A stretch of DNA of 64,000 bases from JAQIBY01 sp034721855 (GTDB lineage: Bacteria; Bacteroidota; Bacteroidia; Bacteroidales; ML635J-15). The DNA lies in assembly GCA_034721855.1 (NCBI GenBank), contig JAYENB010000007.1, forward strand, positions 1 through 64,000, read 5' to 3'. Under the pieces are notes generated by a model that saw only the letters and a list, made by a program, of their open reading frames with translations, searched no databases and had not been told where the DNA came from. The translations under genes and the position numbers were made by a program. How positions within the stretch are numbered: the stretch's first letter is position 1; each line of letters begins with the position of its first letter. Below, one piece after another: positions 46,904-55,352 of the stretch.

Positions 46904-48570
46904 ATGAGAAAAAATACACCCTATGACACAACAGAAAATCCAGGCATTAAAAATGATACGGTAAAATTGGAAATAAATGAAAATGCAAAAGCCAGCCTTG
47001 ACAGTTTATTACCGGGAAAACATATTATTTCAGGTTTTTTGGCCAAATAGAAGAAGATTATTTTTTCATAAAAAACAGCAATGATGAGTTTAATGCGGTT
47101 CAAACATCCGTGCCAAGCGTAATCACTGAAGCTATTGAAAACATCACCGAACATGCTGCTGTATGTAATGGCAATGTAACTTCTAATGGTGGATACTATG
47201 TTACAGAAAAAGGCTTTTGCTGGGGAGTAAGCGAAAATCCGGATACCAACAGTAACAAAGTAGCAGCAGGTGACAGTTTAGGCACATTTACATCCCAGCT
47301 ATCCGGACTTGATGAGAATGTAACTTATAACGTACGTGCTTATGCCCTTAATTCAGTAGGCATTGCCTATGGTGAAAATAAAAGTTTCACAACAGGCTGC
47401 ACACCGCCTTCAATAACAAACCAACCATCAGACAAAGGAGTATGCGAAGGTGAACATGTAACCTTCAGTATTATTGCAATAGGTTCAGGTTTATCTTACC
47501 AATGGAAAAAAGATGGCTCCAATATATCAGGTGCAAATAATAATTCATATATCATAAACTCTGTTTCTGCCAGTGATGCAGCAAATTATACCTGCTATAT
47601 AACCGGGGTCTGTGGTAACATTACAAGCAACCAAGCCACATTAACAGTAAATACCCCTCCTTCCATTACATCTCATCCCTCTGACCAAATTATAAATCCA
47701 GATGATAATACAAGTTTCAATGTATCTGCAACAGGCACAAATTTAACTTATCAATGGCAGGAAAACTCAGGTAGCAACTGGCAAAATATTTCAAATGGTG
47801 GCAGCAATCCGGCTTATTCAGGCGCTAACAGCTCAAATCTTTCACTTACAAATGTTCCGTATAGTTACGATGGTTACGATTACCGTTGTGTTGTCAGTGG
47901 TACTTGTAATCCTGCAGAAACATCTAATTCTGCTGATTTAGTTGTTTATTTTTTTTGTGGTGCAGATATTACATTTTATTACAATGGTAGTACGGTAACT
48001 TATAGCACAGTATATTCTGCAGGTGAATGTTGGTTAGATAGAAACCTCGGAGCTTCACAAGTAGCAACAAGCAGTACGGACAGCGATGCTTACGGTGACT
48101 TGTTCCAATGGGGCCGTGGTGATGACGGGCATCAGAACCGCAACAGTGGCACAACAAGCACTCTTAGCGATTCAGATAATCCCGGGCATGATGATTTTAT
48201 TTTAAGTGGAAGTTCACCCTATGATTGGCGTAACCCACAGAACGATAACCTCTGGCAGGGCGTAAGCGGCATCAACAACCCCTGCCCGAGTGGTTACAGG
48301 CTGCCCATTGAAACAGAATTATACAATGAACGTCAATCCTGGTCATCCAACGATGCAGCCGGTGCTTATGGCTCACCCCTTAAGTTTCCCGTTGCCGGGG
48401 CCCAGGGCTACAGCAATGGTTCGCTCTACAATACCGGCTCACACGGCTACTATTGGAGTAGTACGGTGGATGGTACAAACGCCAGACACCTGTACTTCTA
48501 TAGCAGCAGTGCTAATATGAGTATTCACTACCGTGCAAATGGCAAATCGGTTCGCTGCATTAAGGATTAG
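46904..48570 (+). pseudogene. FISUMP-domain protein with Ig-like repeats, frameshifted, 5' end lost
   Basis: The frame from ATG 46904 (RKNTPYDTTENPG ... DSLLPGK) stops at 47050. From about 47018 another frame reads TYYFRFFGQIEEDYFFIKNS and continues to 48570. One A inserted in the GGGAAAAC run near 47015-47020 joins them. Contents: a fibronectin-like domain (about 47110-47395), two Ig-like domains (YQWKKDGSNISGANNNSY; LTYQWQENSGSNWQNIS) and a FISUMP domain (WLDRNLGASQVATSSTDSDA ... SVRCIKD). There is no signal peptide. GTG at 47110 is only an internal codon. Confidence 0.75.
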
Positions 48571-48807
48571 GTGCGCACTAATTAATAACAGGGACACAAA
48601 GGCGCATTGTATCAACAAACCTAAACATCAAACTATGCACAAGACAACGACAATAAAATTTAGTTGAACGATGATTTGGGTTACCTGTGGGTTTGGTAAA
48701 CGTGGCTGGAATGGATTATGGGATGTGTAGGTGAGAGGAGTTCTCTGTTTGTTTTTAGTGGTGGGGCTGGCTATTTAATTGGCAGCTATCATTTTTTACT
48801 TGAATTA

Positions 48808-49848
48808 CTACCAAAATAGATGTTTTCCACTTCGTTTTTCATCTAAATATTTCTCATTCTTAAATCCCATACCACTGCTATATTGACGATCAAAGATATC
48901 TCCCATACTTGGATGAGTTTTTATTACATCAGCATAATCAATCTTTTTTTGTTTCAATTTATCTTCAATAAAAGCTCCACAAATTTCTAGTTTATCAGAG
49001 CAAATTAATTTTTCATGGAGAGTTTCCCTCAATAGTAAGAAGTTTACAAAATCAATTGGTTTTTTCTTTCTTGCAATTAATGTCAAAATAAATATCTCAA
49101 GATCATCTAATTTAACTGCCCAAGGATAAACATCATCTTCATTTTCTAATTTAATAAGGGTTGAAAGATCATTTTGAACTTGGCCAAACGATTTTAGGTT
49201 TACAATTATTGAGAAATCTTCTTCATACTGTTCTGTATCAATATTATCGATAATATTTCCATCTTTATCAGTTATTGTTAATGGAAGATTTTCAATAAAT
49301 TTCTTTTCAATTCTGCGTATTTGAGTATAACCGTACCCTATGCAATCTTTAAAATCATCCTTAATTCTTATAAAAGCTTTATCAGGATCACGTAATGGTT
49401 CTCTTAGTGAATAACCTTTTGCTTCGATGATAAAAGCATATTGTTTCCATAGAAATAAAATATCTTGTTCATTTCCATCTACATAATAACTATGATAATA
49501 TTTAAAGTTGGTTTTAAAGAAATTAGAAAAGAAATCAATTATTCTTTCCTCTACTAAAGCTCCTTTTTTCTTTATATATCTCGTTTCATTTTCCTTCGTT
49601 CTAGTTATCAATTGTTCGAGAAGTAAATTTATTGAATGGATTACCTGCTTAACTTCAAAAACCTGATACATTCCTCTGCCAGTATCTATAATTGGTTTTT
49701 CATAAAGAGGGTTTCCTGGTCTTGTTGATGTATAATACAAAAAATCGGATTTTTTTCGCTTTACAGATAATAGGTTTAAAACAATATTCACTTTCTCAAT
49801 TGAAAGTTCATCAATTTGAATTTCTTTAGGAAAAAAGCTGTCTATTAT
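48808..49848 (-). CDS. PD-(D/E)XK nuclease-like protein, probably 5'-truncated
   Basis: From GTG at 49791 the protein has 327 aa, but meaningful-looking codons (IIDSFFPKEIQIDELSIEKV) extend to the stop at 49849-49851, so the 5' end seems lost. The core has Glu at about 82, Asp110 (GNEQDILFLWKQ) and Glu123-x-Lys125 (FIIEAKGY), the PD-(D/E)XK arrangement of a nuclease. It is AT-rich, like the SecB/HEPN operon upstream on the same strand (135 bp apart), so it may belong to that locus. No specific family was recognised. Confidence 0.6.
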   Translation of the reverse strand: MIDSFFPKEIQIDELSIEKVNIVLNLLSVKRKKSDFLYYTSTRPGNPLYEKPIIDTGRGMYQVFEVKQVIHSINLLLEQLITRTKENETRYIKKKGALVEERIIDFFSNFFKTNFKYYHSYYVDGNEQDILFLWKQYAFIIEAKGYSLREPLRDPDKAFIRIKDDFKDCIGYGYTQIRRIEKKFIENLPLTITDKDGNIIDNIDTEQYEEDFSIIVNLKSFGQVQNDLSTLIKLENEDDVYPWAVKLDDLEIFILTLIARKKKPIDFVNFLLLRETLHEKLICSDKLEICGAFIEDKLKQKKIDYADVIKTHPSMGDIFDRQYSSGMGFKNEKYLDEKRSGKHLFW

Positions 49849-49926
49849 TCACTTGTCAACAAAGACGTTATAGGCTGTGAAATATATTGCATGTTGCCAA
49901 CAGTACTTCACTTATGGTTGAAATTT

Positions 49927-50337
49927 CTATATTTTAGAAGTATTCTTTTTTAAATCATTCCCTAAACTAGTCATATTAAGGGTAGGTAGATTTATCGGTT
50001 CAAATCCTGAAAGATTTGTTAATGTAGAAATGTAAGCTCTAATGTAAGGGAATAGCAATGCAGGAGCATTGATATAGAATAAATCATCTAATTTTTCCAA
50101 ACCTTCACTATTCTCAAACGAATAGTCTGCAACTGATTCTATTTCTATCTTAAATGATTTATTATCATCTTCAATTTTTACCCCAAGCTGTAACTGAAAG
50201 TTGCTATCTTCTTTATTTATAAAGCCTTTGGGAGCAAAACCTAAAGATATTTTTTTTGATGGAGTTTCTTCGTTTCTTTTTATTAAAGAACGAATGATTT
50301 TAAAACTCTTAAATTGAAATTTTGAATAATTTTCCAT
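49927..50337 (-). CDS. SecB-like chaperone
   Basis: The 136-aa protein fits the SecB fold. The C-terminal part (DLFYINAPALLFPYIRAYIS, then GFEPINLPTLNMTSLG) closely resembles the SecB signature (APxxLFPYxR, then G..P..L..xN). The first half alternates strands (FQLQLGVKIEDDNKSFKIEI). SecB holds secretory precursors, and SecB-like proteins in TAC systems fold a specific antitoxin. It follows the 125-aa gene by 3 bp and is cotranscribed with the HEPN-like gene, so an antitoxin-chaperone role is the leading inference. Confidence 0.7.
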   Translation of the reverse strand: MENYSKFQFKSFKIIRSLIKRNEETPSKKISLGFAPKGFINKEDSNFQLQLGVKIEDDNKSFKIEIESVADYSFENSEGLEKLDDLFYINAPALLFPYIRAYISTLTNLSGFEPINLPTLNMTSLGNDLKKNTSKI

Positions 50338-50340
50338 AGT

Positions 50341-50718
50341 CTAAGCAGCTAAAGCATAATTGTTAGAATATTGAAAATCAACACTCTCACTAAACTCAAC
50401 GACAATAAAGTCAATATTAGTTACTTCATTATGAAAAGTAATTGATTTACCTCCTAATTCAAATTCTGCACTTTTTATCTCAGACAAAGAACCTTCTGAG
50501 ATGAATACTATATTTTCATTAGGAAAAAGAGATTCAAATTCTTCTTCAAGTTCAGCTTCAAGAATCAAATACCTTTCATCCTCTTTAAAAAATTCTAAAG
50601 GTGTAACCTCAATTATATGGCTATAAGTATTTGCTCTATATTCATATTGTATTTTTATATCGTTAAATTGAGCAAATAACTGTTCTAATTTTTCTTTTAT
50701 GAACTTCTTTGATTTCAT
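50341..50718 (-). CDS. Unrecognised 125-aa protein between HEPN and SecB-like genes
   Basis: There is no confident family. The sequence is acidic (for example FFKEDERYLILEAELEEEFE), with a conserved-looking beginning (KIQYEYRANTYSHIIEVTPL) and strands FPNENIVFISEG and SITFHNEVTNIDFIVVEF. The C-terminus is hydrophobic (NNYALAA), which could resemble a chaperone-addiction tail. It overlaps the HEPN-like gene by 4 bp (ATGA) and is 3 bp from the SecB-like gene, so an antitoxin or client role is inferred from position only. Confidence 0.6.
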   Translation of the reverse strand: MKSKKFIKEKLEQLFAQFNDIKIQYEYRANTYSHIIEVTPLEFFKEDERYLILEAELEEEFESLFPNENIVFISEGSLSEIKSAEFELGGKSITFHNEVTNIDFIVVEFSESVDFQYSNNYALAA

Positions 50719-51122
50719 ACATTGAATTTTTTAATAATATAAGACCTTATTTCAATTGCTTTATCCATAGCATCATTTCCTTTGTCGTAATTAACCTCTA
50801 CATTTTCATAGTCAGATTCAACTCGAAATTGCTTCAGATCATTAATTTTTCTTTTAAAATCTCTACTTTCAAATATATTGGATAAAGATTTCAACTCATT
50901 TGTAATGTAATTTACAACATATTGATGAGTATTTTGTTTTGAAAAGGAAATATTTGCTGATTGAGATTCATAATCAATATTAAAAAAATCCTTTATAGTA
51001 AATTTTAATAGTTGAAAGCAGCTATAATATGAGCAATGCACACTAGGAGCAAATAAGTTTTGTTCCAAAAGAACTTTAGCAGCATCCATATTAAAGTCCG
51101 ATTTTTGTCTTAGTTTACTCAT
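50715..51122 (-). CDS. HEPN-like domain protein
   Basis: The 135-aa all-helical protein has an opening helix pair (AAKVLLEQNLFAPSVHCSYY, then SCFQLLKFTIKDFF) and the motif KQFRVESDYENVEVNYDKG followed by AMDKAIEIRSYIIKKF. This matches HEPN/UPF0332-like architecture, where YYS-type and R..(A/S)DY motifs are conserved. HEPN proteins often act as RNase toxins or nucleotide-binding partners; the RxxxxH catalytic motif of RNase HEPNs is not obvious here. It is the first gene of the operon and the toxin candidate. Confidence 0.65.
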   Translation of the reverse strand: MSKLRQKSDFNMDAAKVLLEQNLFAPSVHCSYYSCFQLLKFTIKDFFNIDYESQSANISFSKQNTHQYVVNYITNELKSLSNIFESRDFKRKINDLKQFRVESDYENVEVNYDKGNDAMDKAIEIRSYIIKKFNV

Positions 51123-51132
51123 TGTTGGAACA

Positions 51133-51160
51133 CAAAAGTATTATTATTTTTTTAAACAAA
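51133..51160 (-). promoter_or_regulatory. Candidate promoter of the HEPN-SecB operon
   Basis: On the minus strand TTTG (51157-51160) and TACTTTTG (51133-51140), a TAnnTTTG match, are separated by 16 bp. The -7 box ends 10 bp before the HEPN-like ATG, so the transcript would have a very short leader. Confidence 0.4.
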
Positions 51161-51953
51161 CAATAAATATTGGTTAATTTTGATTACTGCAACAAAGCAG
51201 CCAAATCCTCTCGTATTTTTGGCAACTCATTTATCCCCCCCCCACAAAAGTACGTTCATACATAATCGTTTGATGTATATCCACACCTCTTATGCAGGTT
51301 TATTACTCAAATATTATTTATTCAAATAATTCATAAAACAATCTGACTTGCTAAAATAGGTAAAAAGATGACAAGAAAAAATAAAGGGGATAGATATTAC
51401 AACAAAAACTTAGAAATTTTTCTTAGAACAGTAACTTAGAAGCCCTTTAATGCGCGGAAGACATGTTCCAACAGAATGCAAATTGAAAAAAGTTACCATT
51501 TTAAAACCTTTGTTTTTGTGCAAATTTTGTGCAACTGACGAACGAAACAAGGTCAGAGGCAAAGTTGCCACCTTGTGCCGCGCTGAACATGCATATACAA
51601 ACCTTTACATGTTTTCCTTATCTATCAACAAAATTTTTGTCAATGCAAGGTATTATCTCAATATTTATTACGCCAAATATACAAAAAATTTGCCCTGCTT
51701 CATTGCTGTTTAAGTCCTTTCTACTTTCAAAAATGCACTTTTTACTGACATCTTTTGGAATGTTGTTAACAACCCCACTGTCACTGCCACTCAATACAGA
51801 CAAACATTTCATTCATCTTCAATGTGTTGTATTTTTATCTGTAAATTTATGTATGTCTTCATCAAAGAAAATGTTTCCCGATAAAGGCCTCCGGCTGCAA
51901 TCATGGGATTATGGTTGGAAAATAATATAAGCTTTTCTAAATTTCAGTTTACG
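51161..51953. other. Long intergenic region
   Basis: Open frames here (for example 51529-51930) have no recognisable content. At 51535-51573 lies ACTGACGAACGAAACAAGG..GGCAAAGTTGCCACC, whose complement recurs inside element D3 (about 61045-61085) and partly at 62662-62700. The remainder is AT-rich with no clear structure; decayed genes are possible but not shown. Confidence 0.4.
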
Positions 51954-52241
51954 TAACTAGTCAGGTACATTTAATTGTTACCGCTGAGACGCAAAGGCGC
52001 TAACCCGTCTGTCGCCGGGCAAGCTCTGCCTGCCGGCAGGCAGGGAAATGGAAAAAAAAGAATTAAATCGCTTACCATCAAATAACGAAAGCACGATGGA
52101 ACGATAGCGAGAAGGCACGAAGGTGTGAGGGGACGATGTAACGTCTGCATTTAAGTATGCAATCGTGCTATCATGCAATCATGCAATCGTGCAATCGTAA
52201 CTTTGCGGTGAGGAGCTACTTTTGTTGATGCTGATTAGTTA
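51954..52241. repeat. Family A dispersed repeat, copy A5
   Basis: The 288-bp copy starts TAACTAGTCAGG and ends CTGATTAGTTA. The interior carries a perfect 18-bp palindrome CTGCCTGCCGGCAGGCAG (about 52025-52042) and tandem 8-bp units (TGCAATCG, TGCTATCA, TGCAATCA and others) near 52159-52198. It ends 64 bp before the amide hydrolase start. Confidence 0.75.
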
Positions 52242-52305
52242 CCAGTTTACCCGTCAGATGGCAAAAAAATCCTATATTTGTAATATCAAAAAATGACGGT
52301 ACCCG

Positions 52306-53544
52306 ATGGCCCAAACCAAAATGCATTTATTGTTTATTATTGTGTTGCTTTTTACTGTAAACACAGTGTTTGCATGCACAACATTTGTGATTTCGGGAGA
52401 GCATACCCCCGACGGAAAACCACTCTTGTTTAAAAACCGGGATACCGGATGCATGGACAATGCGCTGGTGCTCTTTGAAGACGGTAAATACAAATACATT
52501 GCCGTGGTTAATGGCAATGAAAACTGGGATAAGGAAGTCTGGGGTGGATACAATGAAACCGGGTTTGCCATTGTCAATGCTGCTGCATACAACAACAATA
52601 CAGGAGATACAACACAACTTAAAGACCAGGAAGGCGTGGTGATGAAAATGGCGCTGCAACATTGCAGGACCCTGCAGGATTTTGAACGTCTGCTTGATAC
52701 CTTGAACAAGCCCATGGGTGTGGATTCTAATTTTGGTGTGATTGATGCTTCAGGAGGTGCAGCATACTATGAAACCGGAAATTACAATTACAAAAAATTT
52801 GATGCCAACGACCCTGATGTTGCGCCTCACGGATTTTTGGTCAGAACCAATTTTTCCGTGAGTGGAGATACCACTAAAGGGTATGGATTTATACGGTACA
52901 ATACAGCTTTACAGGTGCTCAATGAAGGCCTTAATCGCAATCAGTTGAGCCCGCAATATGCATTTGATAAGCTTTCACGCAACCTTTATCAATCCCTGAC
53001 AGGAACCAATTTGGGTGATAACCTCCCCGCATCACGGGATACACGTGACCTTCGCTTTTTTATTGATTACATTCCACGGGTATCAACGTCTGCAGCCATG
53101 CTGATTGTGGGAACAGGAAACGAAAAACAGGCAGATGAAGTCATGATGTGGACAGTGCTGGGCTCCCCGTTGTGTTCTGTGGCAGTGCCTGTGTGGTTAT
53201 CCGCAGGGAAGCCATTGCCACGGGTTCTGGCTATGAACGACAGCCTCAGAGCTCCGCTTTGCAATGCTGCTTTGGCATTAAAACAAGACTGTTTCCCGGT
53301 GACCCGGGGCAGTGGTAAAAAATACATAAACCTTTCTGCGGTAATAAACCAGGAACAAACAGGGTATTTGCAATTGTTGAAACCCGTTGAAAACACCATT
53401 TTCGAAAAAGGGGAAAAGCTTTGTGTTCACATAGCCAACGGAACCAAATCATATAATGACATTCAGGCATTTTACACCTGGGTAGATAAATATCTGAACA
53501 ACTTTTACAAGGAAAAATTCAATTGTGCCCTTGTGAAAAAATAA
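52306..53544 (+). CDS. C45/Ntn-type linear amide C-N hydrolase, exported
   Basis: The 412-aa protein has signal peptide AQTKMHLLFIIVLLFTVNT..FA followed directly by Cys24 (CTTFVISG). In C45/penicillin-V-acylase-like Ntn hydrolases such a Cys becomes the N-terminal nucleophile. GKPLLFKNRDTG and GYNETGFAIVNAAAYN support the fold. It probably cleaves amide bonds in the periplasm or outside; the substrate is unknown (peptides, N-acyl amino acids or N-acyl-homoserine lactones are possible). Confidence 0.75.
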   Translation: MAQTKMHLLFIIVLLFTVNTVFACTTFVISGEHTPDGKPLLFKNRDTGCMDNALVLFEDGKYKYIAVVNGNENWDKEVWGGYNETGFAIVNAAAYNNNTGDTTQLKDQEGVVMKMALQHCRTLQDFERLLDTLNKPMGVDSNFGVIDASGGAAYYETGNYNYKKFDANDPDVAPHGFLVRTNFSVSGDTTKGYGFIRYNTALQVLNEGLNRNQLSPQYAFDKLSRNLYQSLTGTNLGDNLPASRDTRDLRFFIDYIPRVSTSAAMLIVGTGNEKQADEVMMWTVLGSPLCSVAVPVWLSAGKPLPRVLAMNDSLRAPLCNAALALKQDCFPVTRGSGKKYINLSAVINQEQTGYLQLLKPVENTIFEKGEKLCVHIANGTKSYNDIQAFYTWVDKYLNNFYKEKFNCALVKK

Positions 53545-53681
53545 GCATCAAAAGGTTGCATAAAAATGTCAGCATCCTTGTTATTAAAAAAAACAATGAA
53601 AATTTTGATTGCAGTAAAAAAAAACATACCTTACTAAAAATTTAAACTACACTTATTGTTAATTTAAATTGGAGGTATGTT

Positions 53682-54614
53682 ATGGTTCATTACAGCAAGT
53701 TTCCTTTACTTTTAATGTTTTGTCTGATGGTCTTGTTTATTTCATCTTGTGAAGATGACGCTGAGGATGAAGAAATATCCCCTGAAAACCCGCCTCCCGG
53801 CATGTTATGGATTGATGGCGGTAACTTTAACATGGGAGATGTCTGGGATACAGGAGACAGCGTTGAAAAACCTGTTCACAACGTAACACTTAGTGGGTTT
53901 TTTATTGGAAAACATGAAATCAGCAATGCTGAATTTATCAGCTTCCTCAATGGTGTTGGTGCGGATGCAGATGGAAAATACAACGGGCACAAGCTTTTGG
54001 ATATGGACGATGATTATTGCAGTATAAAATATCATGATGGTAGTTTTTCATATTCCCAAAGCGAATTTTCTGAAGGAAACAACAGTGCAGTAGCAGAAGT
54101 AACCTGGTATGGTGCCATTGAATATTGCAACTCGCTGAGCCTGGAAAATGAACTTGATCCATGTTACACTATTGGGGATGAGGTCACCTGTAATTTTAGT
54201 GCCAATGGATACCGGTTGCCCACAGAGGCAGAATGGGAATATGCTGCAAGGGGTGGAGGACGTTCTGATCAACAATATGCAGGTACAAATTCAGAAGAAG
54301 AGATCAGTAATTATGCGTGGACACAAGGTAATGCTGACAATAAAACACACAATGTAGGGACAAAGTCACCTAATGACCTTGGTTTGTATGATATGTCAGG
54401 AAATGTGCATGAATGGTGCTGGGATTGGTATGGGTCCTATAACTCTGATGACCAAATAGACCCCAGAGGGCCATCTGACGGGTATTACCGTATCTTACGT
54501 GGCGGTTCATGGATTTTGAATGCATACGAATGCCGTACTGCCAAACGTTTTTATTGCTTCCCCCCTGATTGCACTGATCTAATTGGCTTCAGAATCGTTG
54601 TAGGTACATACTAA
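53682..54614 (+). CDS. SUMF1/FGE-sulfatase domain lipoprotein
   Basis: The 310-aa protein has an SPII signal (lipobox ISSC near residues 20-23). An acidic linker is followed by the SUMF1 domain: MLWIDGGNFNMGD, SGFFIGKHEISNAEFISFL, ANGYRLPTEAEWEYAARGGG, LGLYDMSGNVHEWCWDWYG, YRILRGGSWILNAYECRTAK and IGFRIV. The copper-binding Cys pair of true formylglycine-generating enzymes is not evident, so it is more likely a binding or GldK-like relative than an FGE. There is no sulfatase nearby. Confidence 0.8.
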   Translation: MVHYSKFPLLLMFCLMVLFISSCEDDAEDEEISPENPPPGMLWIDGGNFNMGDVWDTGDSVEKPVHNVTLSGFFIGKHEISNAEFISFLNGVGADADGKYNGHKLLDMDDDYCSIKYHDGSFSYSQSEFSEGNNSAVAEVTWYGAIEYCNSLSLENELDPCYTIGDEVTCNFSANGYRLPTEAEWEYAARGGGRSDQQYAGTNSEEEISNYAWTQGNADNKTHNVGTKSPNDLGLYDMSGNVHEWCWDWYGSYNSDDQIDPRGPSDGYYRILRGGSWILNAYECRTAKRFYCFPPDCTDLIGFRIVVGTY

Positions 54615-54876
54615 GTGGGGTGATATCCGAACAGATTTATTAAGATCATTTGTGATATTGTCTTATGGGGACTTCAATTAATTCTTTTATTTCAAGTTTG
54701 TTATCGTTTATGAGAAGGATACAAACATGGTTTTTGTGTTACCTTCAAAATAATGTTCAACATAATTGCGGATTCGAACTTATGTTCGGAGTGGGTTTTT
54801 TCTTTGAACAAAAACATAAAATTATTTGGTAACCACAAAGATAAAGCCTACATTTGCAGTGAGAAAAAAGAGAAAA

Positions 54877-54893
54877 GGGGACATGGAGTCCCC
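54877..54893 (+). promoter_or_regulatory. GC-rich leader hairpin just upstream of rimP
   Basis: GGGGAC-ATGGA-GTCCCC is a perfect 6-bp stem with a 5-nt loop in a region that is otherwise A-rich on the 5' side and T-rich on the 3' side. It ends 14 bp before the rimP ATG. It could act as an attenuator or protect the leader of the rimP-nusA-infB operon; the T-rich run is interrupted, so strong termination is uncertain. Confidence 0.5.
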
Positions 54894-54907
54894 TTATTTA
54901 GTATTAT

Positions 54908-55339
54908 ATGGTAAAGAAGGAAGACATTAAGAGCCTGGCATGCAAAGCTTTGGAGTATGATGAATTTCTGGTTGACTGCAAAATCAGCAAGTCTAACGAG
55001 ATTACTGTATATGTAGATGGTTTTCAAAAATTTAGCATTGATGATTGCCGGAGGATAAGCAAAGCCATAGAAGCGGGGCTGGATAGAAAAAAAGAGGATT
55101 TTGAATTGACAGTATCAACACCTGGCCTTGATAAACCATTCAAAGTAAGGGAGCAATACAATAAGTATTTGGGTAAAAAAGTAGAATTGATTCTAAAAAA
55201 CAGCAAAAAATTAATTGCAGATTTGCAACGCGTTGATGATGATGGCATACAGATTGCATATCGAAAGAATAAAAAGCAAGTTCAGGAACACATGATATAT
55301 GATGAAATCAGTAAAACAAAACCTTGTATTAATTTTTAG
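54908..55339 (+). CDS. rimP: Ribosome maturation factor RimP
   Basis: The 143-aa protein (CKISKSNEITVYVDGFQKFS; IDDCRRISKAIEAGLDRKKE; ELTVSTPGLDKPFKVREQY) matches RimP, needed for 30S subunit maturation. It heads the classic rimP - nusA - infB operon; 13 bp separate it from nusA. The length is typical. Confidence 0.93.
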   Translation: MVKKEDIKSLACKALEYDEFLVDCKISKSNEITVYVDGFQKFSIDDCRRISKAIEAGLDRKKEDFELTVSTPGLDKPFKVREQYNKYLGKKVELILKNSKKLIADLQRVDDDGIQIAYRKNKKQVQEHMIYDEISKTKPCINF

Positions 55340-55352
55340 TAAAAGTTGAAGT

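Noticed and set aside
47110..47112. GTG at 47110 as the true start of the FISUMP protein
   Set aside because: The same frame reads meaningful protein upstream (FFGQIEEDYFFIKNS), so the GTG is internal to a frameshifted gene.
49990..50010. GGTTCAAATCC resembling a tRNA T-arm
   Set aside because: It lies inside the SecB-like coding sequence and has no acceptor, D or anticodon stems around it.
51529..51930. 133-aa open frame in the long intergenic region
   Set aside because: It overlaps dispersed-repeat text, has no recognisable domain or promoter, and composition does not look coding.
54765..54790. GGATTCGAACTTATGTTCGG resembling a tRNA fragment or terminator
   Set aside because: Only a 5-bp stem is possible; no cloverleaf forms, and no supporting context was found.
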